Assembly: GCA_030539415.1 (NCBI GenBank)
Contig: JAUNSE010000003.1
Coordinates: forward strand, 1 to 29,745
From: Desulfovibrionaceae bacterium
GTDB taxonomy: Bacteria; Desulfobacterota; Desulfovibrionia; Desulfovibrionales; Desulfovibrionaceae
Length of the DNA stretch: 29,745 nucleotides
Direction: 5' to 3'
Shown here in pieces: positions 16,487 through 22,692 of this stretch. The translations under genes and the position numbers were made by a program. Below the pieces are notes generated by a model that saw nothing but the letters and a program-made list of their open reading frames with translations, did no database searches and was not told where the DNA came from. Position 1 is the stretch's first letter, and every line of letters starts with the position of its first letter.

Positions 16487-17557
16487 ATGTTTGCCAAACT
16501 GGAAGGCCTGGAAAAAAAATACATGGAGCTTGAGCAGTCTCTTGCGGATCCTGCGGTGTATTCCGATCAGGAACAATACCGCAAGGTCAGCAAGGCGCAT
16601 GCGGATCTCCGTGATGTGGTCGAACTGTTCAGGACGTATCGCAGCACCAAGCAGCAGATCGATGAGAATCGCCAGCTGCTCCATGATCCCGACCCGGACA
16701 TCAAGGCCATGGCCCAGGAGGAACTGGAGACGCTGGAAGCCGCTCTGCCCGATATCGAGTACCGCCTCAAGGTGCATCTGATCCCCAAGGATCCTCTGGA
16801 CGAAAAGAACACCATCCTTGAAATCCGCGCGGGCACGGGCGGTGAGGAAGCGGCGCTCTTTGCCGCCGACCTGTTCCGCATGTACACCCGCTATGCCGAA
16901 CTCAAGGGCTGGAAGACGGAAATCCTGAGCGAGTCCCCGACCGAGGCCGGCGGCTACAAGGAAGTCATCATCCTGATTTCCGGCGAGCGCGTGTACAGCC
17001 ACCTGAAGTTCGAGGCCGGCGCGCACCGCGTTCAGCGCGTGCCCGTGACCGAGACGCAGGGCCGCATCCACACCTCTGCCGCGACAGTGGCCGTTATGCC
17101 CGAAGCGGGCGAAGTCGATGTGGATATCCGCCCCGAAGACCTCAAGATCGATGTGTACCGCGCCTCAGGCGCCGGCGGCCAGCATGTCAACAAGACGGAG
17201 TCCGCTGTCCGCATCACGCATATCCCCACCGGCGTGGTCGTCACCTGCCAGGACGAGCGCAGCCAGCACAAGAACAAGGCCCGCGCCATGAAGGTCCTTG
17301 CCTCCCGTCTGCTGGCCGCCGAACAGGAACGCCAGAACAGCGAGCTGGCAGCGGACAGACGGGCCCAGGTCGGCAGTGGCGACCGCTCCGAGCGCATCCG
17401 CACCTACAACTTCCCGCAGGGGCGCTGCACGGACCATCGCATCAACCTGACCCTCTATTCTCTGGACAAGATCATGGAAGGCGAGATTGATCCGCTGCTG
17501 GACGCCCTGTCTCAGGCCGCTCAGGCCGAGGCGCTGAAGGCGGAGGCCACCGTCTAG
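16487..17557 (+). CDS. prfA: Peptide chain release factor 1
   Basis: This 356-aa class-I release factor ends translation at UAA and UAG. GGQ at residues 230-232 (ASGAGGQHVNKTESAVRI) acts at the peptidyl-transferase centre, and P186-V187-T188 is the PxT codon-recognition motif of RF1, which separates it from RF2 (SPF). The helical domain 1 and the ending RTYNFPQGRCTDHRINLTLY are canonical. GTGGAG lies eight bases before the ATG. In many bacteria prmC, the methyltransferase that modifies the GGQ glutamine, follows directly. Here a 48-bp palindrome follows and then a convergent MATE gene, so prmC must be elsewhere or absent. Confidence 0.97.
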   Translation: MFAKLEGLEKKYMELEQSLADPAVYSDQEQYRKVSKAHADLRDVVELFRTYRSTKQQIDENRQLLHDPDPDIKAMAQEELETLEAALPDIEYRLKVHLIPKDPLDEKNTILEIRAGTGGEEAALFAADLFRMYTRYAELKGWKTEILSESPTEAGGYKEVIILISGERVYSHLKFEAGAHRVQRVPVTETQGRIHTSAATVAVMPEAGEVDVDIRPEDLKIDVYRASGAGGQHVNKTESAVRITHIPTGVVVTCQDERSQHKNKARAMKVLASRLLAAEQERQNSELAADRRAQVGSGDRSERIRTYNFPQGRCTDHRINLTLYSLDKIMEGEIDPLLDALSQAAQAEALKAEATV

Positions 17558-17576
17558 TCCACACGTTCGTTTTGAA

Positions 17577-17624
17577 ATGAGAGAAGCCCTCTTTCTCCCG
17601 CGGGAGAAAGAGGGCTTCTCTCAT
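17577..17624. terminator. Perfect 48-bp palindrome, bidirectional terminator
   Basis: The sequence 17577-17624 is identical to its own reverse complement, so either transcript can form a stem of about 22 bp. It lies between the convergent prfA (stop at 17557) and the MATE gene (stop at 17627). T tracts are poor on both sides, so termination may rely on the stem or on Rho. Confidence 0.75.
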
Positions 17625-17626
17625 GT

Positions 17627-19042
17627 TCAGTCCGCAGTCTCAGGATGACTGCCGGCCCGGCGTCCACTCTCAAGGCCGGCATGGCGGCGGGCAGGGGCAT
17701 AGACCAGAAGGGCCGCGAACATGAGCGCGGCCGTGAGACTGAGACTGCAGGGATAGACCATCAGTATCGTCTTGAAATCGGCATTCAGCGGAAGGAAGAA
17801 CAGCATGTAGACGATGCGGAAGACGCAAATGCCTATAACAGTCAGAATGGCCGGAACAAATGTGATGCCAAAACCTCTGAGATAGCCGGACATGACCTCA
17901 TAAAGCATTGTAAAAATATAGGCGATGAAGATTATGATGAGCCGAAGATAGCCAAGTTCTATGACCTGAGGATCCGCATTGAAAAGAGATAGTGCGAATC
18001 TTCCGAAGAAGAGGATAAGCAGTACGGCCGAGGCGGCGGCAAGGCAGGACTCGGCAAGGCAGAGAACGAAGATTCTGCGGCAGCGTCTGATTTGCCCGGC
18101 ACCGTAATTCTGACCGACGAAGGTGGTGCAGGCCTGTCCGAAGGAGGTCAGCACGTAGCAGGTCACAAGTTCGATGCAGAGAGCCGCGCTCGAGGCGGCC
18201 AGAACATTCGTGCCCAGATTGTTGATGAAGGCCTGGACGACAATGTTCGCGCCGTTGAAGACACCGCTCTGCACGCCTGCCGGCAGACCCGTGCGCAGGA
18301 TCTGCTTCAGGCTTCCTCTGTCGGCTCTGAGCAGACCGAACCGGACGCGGATGATGCTGTGCGTGCGTGTCAGTCCCCGCAGCAGAAGCAGACAGCCAAA
18401 TATGTTGGCCAGAACGGTGGCGAGTGCCGTGCCGTTGACGGTCATGCCGAGCACAGCGACAAAGAAGAGGCTCAGGAGCACGTTGAGGACGCCGGCCATG
18501 GCGAGAACAGCAAGAGGCGTTCTGCTGTCGCCTATGCTCCGGAAGACGGCCGCTTCGAAGGTGAAGAGCAGGATGGCGGGCATTCCGGCGAGATAGATGC
18601 GCAGATAGAGAAGCGCCAGCGGAAGGACCTCTTCGGGAATGTTGAGCAGCTTAAGCACGGGTTCGGCGGCCAGCTCTCCAAGGAGGGTGACCAGAAGCCC
18701 TCCGGCAGCGGACATGACCACGGCCGTATGCACATGCCTGTGCACGGCCCTGCTGTCGCCGCGGCCTATGGCGATGGCGATGGCGACATTGGCTCCCAGG
18801 GAGATGCCGATGAAGAGACTGACGATGAAGCCTATGATGGGGGTGTTGGCGCCGATGGCCGCAATGGCGGCAGTGCCGTTCACCGGAGCGAAATTGCCCG
18901 CAATGGCTATGCCGGTGGCGTTGAAGAGCTGTTCGAGAATGCCGGTGCAGGCCAGCGGCAGGGCGAACTGTGGAATTTTGTTCCAGATGCCTCCGTGCAG
19001 CATGTCTATTGCGTGAGCGCTTCCGTGCTTGCTTCTGTTCAT
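17627..19042 (-). CDS. MATE-family efflux transporter
   Basis: This 471-aa integral membrane protein of the MATE family (Na+- or H+-driven multidrug and metabolite exporters) has two repeated MatE halves. The first begins near IPQFALPLACTGILEQLFN and continues with GTAAIAAIGANTPIIGFIVSLFIGISLGANVAIAIAIGRGD. The second half starts near ILRTGLPAGVQSGVFNGANIVVQAFINNLG. About 12 helices are expected. I chose ATG 19042 (MNRSKHG) because AGGA lies in the right place and the protein then has the family's usual length; a TTG at 19135 would add 31 residues that do not belong to the fold. It is divergently transcribed from a LysR regulator, the usual arrangement for a regulated exporter. The substrate is not known. 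Confidence 0.88.
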   Translation of the reverse strand: MNRSKHGSAHAIDMLHGGIWNKIPQFALPLACTGILEQLFNATGIAIAGNFAPVNGTAAIAAIGANTPIIGFIVSLFIGISLGANVAIAIAIGRGDSRAVHRHVHTAVVMSAAGGLLVTLLGELAAEPVLKLLNIPEEVLPLALLYLRIYLAGMPAILLFTFEAAVFRSIGDSRTPLAVLAMAGVLNVLLSLFFVAVLGMTVNGTALATVLANIFGCLLLLRGLTRTHSIIRVRFGLLRADRGSLKQILRTGLPAGVQSGVFNGANIVVQAFINNLGTNVLAASSAALCIELVTCYVLTSFGQACTTFVGQNYGAGQIRRCRRIFVLCLAESCLAAASAVLLILFFGRFALSLFNADPQVIELGYLRLIIIFIAYIFTMLYEVMSGYLRGFGITFVPAILTVIGICVFRIVYMLFFLPLNADFKTILMVYPCSLSLTAALMFAALLVYAPARRHAGLESGRRAGSHPETAD

Positions 19043-19105
19043 TTTTCCTGTCCTTTCGCGCGAGAGACGGACTCGCTTAAAAAAGCGGCATCCCGCGGAA
19101 TGGGA

Positions 19106-19151
19106 TGTATACAGAAGATGCCGGACAAATAGCAAATAGCTATTGACTATT
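19106..19151. promoter_or_regulatory. Operator/promoter between MATE and LysR genes
   Basis: A 24-bp interrupted palindrome is centred at 19139.5: outer AATAG (19128-19132) and CTATT (19147-19151), inner AATAGCTATT (19135-19144), two unpaired bases in each arm. It overlaps a likely minus-strand promoter for the MATE gene: -35 TTGCTA (19135-19130), 18-base spacer, -10 TATACA (19111-19106). LysR proteins bind such interrupted dyads. Confidence 0.5.
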
Positions 19152-19245
19152 CTTGAACATAGCCTGAAGGAATGAAAAAGCAGACGACATTACCCGCACG
19201 GCGGCAGAAATGCGGCGGCGGGCAGCAAACCGGGAGGAATGTGTC

Positions 19246-20133
19246 ATGGATGTGCGCGTGCTTCGCTATTTTCTGGCAGCGGCCAGGGAGGAAAGCATCA
19301 CCAGGGCGGCAGAGAGTCTGCACATGGCCCAGCCCTCTCTGTCCAAGCAGCTGATGGAGCTTGAACACGAACTCGGCTGCCGGCTTCTTGTCAGGGGAAG
19401 GAGAAAGCTTGGTCTCACAGAGGAGGGGCTGCTGCTCAGGCACAGGGCCGAGGAGATAGTGGCGCTTTTTGACAAGACCGAGCAGGAGATGGCCGGAGTC
19501 GGCGCGCGCAATATTGCCGGAACTGTCTCCATCGGAGGCAGCACGCCTGTCTCGGTGACGGAAGCGGCCGCGCGCGTGCGCATGAAATGGCCGGACATAC
19601 GGTTTCACTTTCATGGCGGAGAAGAGGCGGAGATTGCGGCCAGGCTGGACGGTGGAAGTCTGGATTTCGCCGTCTTTCTGGAGCCTGTCGACACAGTCAC
19701 GTATGAGGGCCTCGCCCTGCCGGACGTCGCGAACTGGGGGGTGCTTGTGCGCAGCGACAGCCCTCTTGCGGAGCGTGACTCCATCGGCAGTGAGGAACTG
19801 CGCGCCCTGCCCCTGATTTTTCATCACCGCGCCGGCCTGCAGCGCAGGTTTGCCCGGTGGGCGCGGACAGAGCTTGAAAAGCTCAATATCGTGGCAACAT
19901 ACAATGTGCTGAACGGAAGTCCCGTTCCTTTTGTGAAGAGCGGTCTGGGCGTCTTTGTGACCTGCGCGCGTCCCGGTGCGGACGAGCTTGAAAGCGGGGT
20001 CTGCTACCGCCCTCTGGCTCCAGACCTTGTCATTCCCTATGCTCTGGTCTGGAAGCGGCACGTTCTGCTTTCACGGGCGGCCGGCCAGTTTCTCGAGCAG
20101 ATGCGCGATGCGGCCGGCAGTCCCGGGAGGTAG
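19246..20133 (+). CDS. LysR-type transcriptional regulator
   Basis: This 295-aa protein has an N-terminal winged helix-turn-helix (residues about 3-60: LRYFLAAAREESITRAAESLHMAQPSLSKQLMELE, a textbook LysR HTH) and a substrate-binding-protein-like effector domain from about residue 87 (GTVSIGGSTPVSVTEAAARV). Start: ATG 19246 with GGAGG eight bases upstream; an ATG at 19210 would add 12 residues. The length is typical. It is divergent from the MATE exporter with a palindromic operator between them, so it most likely controls that gene and its own, in response to an unknown small molecule. The hairpin after it has a T tail only on the other strand. Confidence 0.9.
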   Translation: MDVRVLRYFLAAAREESITRAAESLHMAQPSLSKQLMELEHELGCRLLVRGRRKLGLTEEGLLLRHRAEEIVALFDKTEQEMAGVGARNIAGTVSIGGSTPVSVTEAAARVRMKWPDIRFHFHGGEEAEIAARLDGGSLDFAVFLEPVDTVTYEGLALPDVANWGVLVRSDSPLAERDSIGSEELRALPLIFHHRAGLQRRFARWARTELEKLNIVATYNVLNGSPVPFVKSGLGVFVTCARPGADELESGVCYRPLAPDLVIPYALVWKRHVLLSRAAGQFLEQMRDAAGSPGR

Positions 20134-20134
20134 A

Positions 20135-20170
20135 AGAAAAAGCCCCGCGGACCGGAATGCGTCCGCGGGG
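20135..20170 (-). terminator. Intrinsic terminator of the 201-aa gene
   Basis: A perfect 10-bp stem (20143-20152 with 20161-20170) has an eight-base loop. On the minus strand CTTTTTCTTC follows it, so it ends the transcript from 20203-20808. On the plus strand it is just behind the LysR gene but is followed by A residues, so it may only weakly stop that transcript. Confidence 0.8.
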
Positions 20171-20202
20171 AAAAAGTCGTTCAGAAAGCGCCGTCCGGCG
20201 TG

Positions 20203-20808
20203 CTACTTGCCGTATTCCTGTTCGGCCCAGTAGGAGGACGGCTTCGTGCCGGAAAGAGGGTTGCCGGTATTGAGAAACATGTTGTCCGGCGCGGCCACAT
20301 TTCCCGTCACCCATTCGGCCAGAGCCGAGCTCGAAGGCTGGCAGCAGAGCGCCTCCACAAGGGCAGTCCCCTCGGACACGGCAAGAAAGGTCAGTCTGGC
20401 ATGGACGGCCTTCATGTTCGAGGCAAAATAGAAGGCCTTGGCCGGCGGCCGCTGCTGAGCGCCGAAAAGCTCCGACCAGACATAGAGGCAGAGCTCGCGG
20501 ACGTCCGGGGTGTGCAGGTTGGGGAAGATGCCGAAGGCGTACGCCGTGCGCAGACCACCGGGAGTCAGCACGTAGCAGCGCACATTGCCGCATTCCTCCG
20601 CGCTTGCCTCCATGTCGCTGAACGCTCTGATAAAGTCCTGAAGATCCTCAGGGGTGGCCGTCCCGGCCGGCATGAGCAGGATGCTTTTTTCATTTGCGGC
20701 AATGGAGATGGTATATCTGTCGTACAGTTTGCCCTGAATGGTTTCAAGGGTCACACTGATCGGGTAGTCCCTGCCGTCGACCTGGCAGGTTGCTTCCTTT
20801 GTGGACAT
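20203..20808 (-). CDS. Conserved-looking hypothetical protein, 201 aa
   Basis: I do not recognise this protein. It is 201 aa, soluble, near neutral, with no signal peptide or membrane helix. It begins with a beta-rich segment (GRDYPISVTLETIQGKLYDRYTISIAANEKSILLMPAG) and then helical parts (PEDLQDFIRAFSDMEA, PDVRELCLYVWSELFG). Five cysteines are scattered (near residues 8, 73, 78, 107 and 155-156), not in a metal motif. The gene is probably real: AAGGAG lies six bases before the ATG, a good promoter with a perfect TATAAT lies 93 bp upstream, and an intrinsic terminator follows. It is downstream of the Rrf2 regulator on the same strand but has its own promoter. Confidence 0.7.
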   Translation of the reverse strand: MSTKEATCQVDGRDYPISVTLETIQGKLYDRYTISIAANEKSILLMPAGTATPEDLQDFIRAFSDMEASAEECGNVRCYVLTPGGLRTAYAFGIFPNLHTPDVRELCLYVWSELFGAQQRPPAKAFYFASNMKAVHARLTFLAVSEGTALVEALCCQPSSSALAEWVTGNVAAPDNMFLNTGNPLSGTKPSSYWAEQEYGK

Positions 20809-20900
20809 AGAGAGCTCCTTTGTGTTCCGTTGTCCGAATTCTGGTGCTTCGCACGCGGTTATGGAGCCGAACGGCGAAAGACAGGCATGGTGCTGGCGGC

Positions 20901-20930
20901 ATTATACTGCAGACGCTGCCGGCAGCGCAA
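20901..20930 (-). promoter_or_regulatory. Promoter of the 201-aa gene with palindromic spacer
   Basis: On the minus strand: -35 TTGCGC (20930-20925), 18-base spacer, -10 TATAAT (20906-20901). A perfect 14-bp palindrome, CGCTGCC followed by GGCAGCG (20914-20927), lies in the spacer and overlaps the -35 box. It could be an operator, or part of a hairpin behind the Rrf2 gene. Confidence 0.5.
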
Positions 20931-20975
20931 ACCGCGCGTGCATCGCGTCAGCCGGCATCGTCTCCGCCTGTGCTG

Positions 20976-21428
20976 TCAGCTGGCGGATGTCCCGTCGTCT
21001 TCCGCACCGATGCGCGCCTCCATTTCATCTATGAGCGAGCGCAGCGTGACAGAGGCGAGTTCGTCCTCAAGGGCCTTCGCTGCCGAAACAAGCCGCCTGT
21101 CCAGCACGGCATGCACGTTGCGGCCCACGGGGCAGAGCGGATTGGGCTTTTCGTGGAAGTGGAACAGTGCTTCCTGAGGCTCGACGGCCTGAAAGACATC
21201 GAGCAGGGTGATGTCCGCCGGGTCTCTGGCCAGGCTGGCACCGCCGACGCCGGCCTCCACGCGCACAAGCCCCGCGGCCTTGAGCTGGCCCAGAGTGTTG
21301 CGCACTATGACGGGGTTGACGCCCACACTGCCGGCCAGAAAGGCCGATGTCGTCTTGGTTTGTCCCGCTGTGACGGCGATGCAGAGCAGTATGTGCGCTG
21401 CGACGGATAGTCTTGTGGAGAACTGCAT
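20976..21428 (-). CDS. Rrf2-family transcriptional regulator
   Basis: This 150-aa protein has the Rrf2 winged helix-turn-helix: it starts MQFSTRLSVAAHILLCIA, followed by the recognition region AFLAGSVGVNPVIVRNTLGQLK and the wing AGLVRVEAGVGGASLARDPADITL. The C-terminal dimerisation helix has CPVGRNVHAVLDRRL. It has only one cysteine in the region where IscR and NsrR carry three, so it probably does not hold an Fe-S cluster and is closer to the YwgB/cysteine-metabolism type. Start: ATG 21428, with AGAGG about nine bases upstream; the open frame extends far upstream but through the operator and terminator. The palindrome just upstream suggests autoregulation. Its targets are not visible in the window. 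Confidence 0.88.
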   Translation of the reverse strand: MQFSTRLSVAAHILLCIAVTAGQTKTTSAFLAGSVGVNPVIVRNTLGQLKAAGLVRVEAGVGGASLARDPADITLLDVFQAVEPQEALFHFHEKPNPLCPVGRNVHAVLDRRLVSAAKALEDELASVTLRSLIDEMEARIGAEDDGTSAS

Positions 21429-21465
21429 GGTGTTTGCCTCTTCTGAAGGCTCTTTACCAGAACTG

Positions 21466-21492
21466 CCGGTGTAATGGCAATAATTACACCGG
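21466..21492. promoter_or_regulatory. Perfect 10-bp inverted repeat, likely Rrf2 operator
   Basis: CCGGTGTAAT (21466-21475) and ATTACACCGG (21483-21492) are exact inverted copies seven bases apart. The repeat overlaps the minus-strand -35 TTGCCA of the likely Rrf2 promoter, 38-64 bases before the ATG. The position suggests autorepression. Confidence 0.6.
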
Positions 21493-21537
21493 TGCGAAAT
21501 TTTCGTCTTCGCCGAAAGGCCGAGGCATCCGGTCCGG

Positions 21538-21579
21538 AAAAAAGGAAAGGCCCCTTTTCTCCCGAAGGGAAAAGGGGCC
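21538..21579 (-). terminator. Intrinsic terminator of the pnp-end operon
   Basis: GGCCCCTTTT (21549-21558) pairs with AAAAGGGGCC (21570-21579); CCC/GGG extends the stem past a two-base bulge with loop GAA. On the minus strand the tail is TTTCC then TTTTTT. It lies 22 bp after the stop of the 333-aa gene and ends the long operon. Confidence 0.8.
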
Positions 21580-21600
21580 CTCCCGTCAATTGTGAAAAAA

Positions 21601-22602
21601 TCAGGCCTCGGGCTTGGGTTCCGTGCCGGCCGGCTCGGAGACGAAGCCGTCAGGAACCGGGGCGTTCGGATCATCGATATCGATGATGCGGCCCTGCAGC
21701 CAGACATAGGCGTCTATCTCGTCGCCTTCCTTGGGCTCGTAATCCTTGAGCACGGCCTTGGATGCGTAGAGGGGGAGAAGCAGGGGTTCGCGCTCCTCGA
21801 AGGGGAAGCGCACGTACAGCAGCTTCACATCCATCCTGTCAAGCTTGTGGTCCTCCACCTGCTCGACAGTGGCGCGCATCTGGTATTCGCCGAACTGGCG
21901 GCCGGGAATGATGAGATGGCGTCCGGTCAGAGGAATCTGCAGCGGGGGCACATCCAGACGCTTGGCTTCGGGATGCTCCTCAAGCCATTTTCTGGCGTGC
22001 TCCTCGTAGTAGGGACCCTGGGTGATGGTCAGGTTGTCCAGCAGCGCCTTGCGCAGGGAGAAGGCCAGTCCGCCCACCAGGAACGTCTGCTTGACGCCGG
22101 GAGTCAGATCCTCGCGGTCGCGCTCGTAGAGCGGGTCATAGAACCACATGGGGTTGCGGCCCTCTTCCACCACTGCGGCCACATCGGCGCCGTGTCCCTG
22201 CTTCCAGGGAACAACATCCTCGACGGTCAGGTCGTTGGGCAGCCCCTGAATCAGGGGGAAGGCATCAACGGGCTGCAGCTTTTCGTCCTTCTTTCCGGAC
22301 ACCAGCACGGCGGCGCGCACGGGTTCATCCTTGGGCCAGGCCATCAGGAAGTACTCCTGATCGCTGCGGGTCCAGTGCCAGGCCGGACGGGTGCCGCCGC
22401 CCTGCAGCACGGTGCCGACAACCTGAGGCATCAGCTGCTGGACGGGCCCGCCGAGCAGCACGGCCCAGGGCATGCCCAGACCTTCGAAATGAATTCTGTT
22501 GGCGCCGCTCAGCTGGGCGCGGGCCTCCTCGGGAGTGGGGAGGCCGGACTGCTTGCCGTCTGCCGCAGGTTCTTGGGCGGCCTTTTGCTTCTTGTTGGCC
22601 AT
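21601..22602 (-). CDS. Hypothetical protein downstream of pnp, 333 aa
   Basis: I do not recognise this protein. It is 333 aa and soluble, with a polar Lys/Gln-rich start (MANKKQKAAQEPAAD), a middle containing VVPWKQGHGADVAAVVEEG and YDPLYERDREDLTPGV, and an end (EGDEIDAYVWLQGRIIDID) that reads like a small beta-barrel strand pair. It has no signal peptide and no membrane helix. The ATG at 22602 follows AAGGAT. It lies 90 bp after pnp, with a GC-rich hairpin between, and is closed by an intrinsic terminator, so it is probably the last gene of the infB-to-pnp set. A link with RNA turnover or translation is inferred from position only. Acidic tail: AGTEPKPEA. Confidence 0.7.
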   Translation of the reverse strand: MANKKQKAAQEPAADGKQSGLPTPEEARAQLSGANRIHFEGLGMPWAVLLGGPVQQLMPQVVGTVLQGGGTRPAWHWTRSDQEYFLMAWPKDEPVRAAVLVSGKKDEKLQPVDAFPLIQGLPNDLTVEDVVPWKQGHGADVAAVVEEGRNPMWFYDPLYERDREDLTPGVKQTFLVGGLAFSLRKALLDNLTITQGPYYEEHARKWLEEHPEAKRLDVPPLQIPLTGRHLIIPGRQFGEYQMRATVEQVEDHKLDRMDVKLLYVRFPFEEREPLLLPLYASKAVLKDYEPKEGDEIDAYVWLQGRIIDIDDPNAPVPDGFVSEPAGTEPKPEA

Positions 22603-22642
22603 TTCAGCTATCCTTGTACTGATCGAATGCGGACGGTATGCG

Positions 22643-22677
22643 GCCGGCGCCGGAAATCCGCGGACTCCGGCACCGGC
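22643..22677 (-). other. GC-rich hairpin downstream of pnp
   Basis: Positions 22643-22653 pair with 22667-22677 over 11 bp with one G-U pair on the minus-strand RNA. It is 15 bp after the pnp stop and lacks a T tract, so it may protect or process the pnp mRNA and only partly terminate. Confidence 0.45.
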
Positions 22678-22692
22678 ATGTGGAAGTGCGGT

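Noticed and set aside
21429..21707. 93-residue N-terminal extension of the Rrf2 protein
   Set aside because: It would be translated from the operator and the upstream terminator, and the Rrf2 fold begins exactly at MQFSTRLSV.
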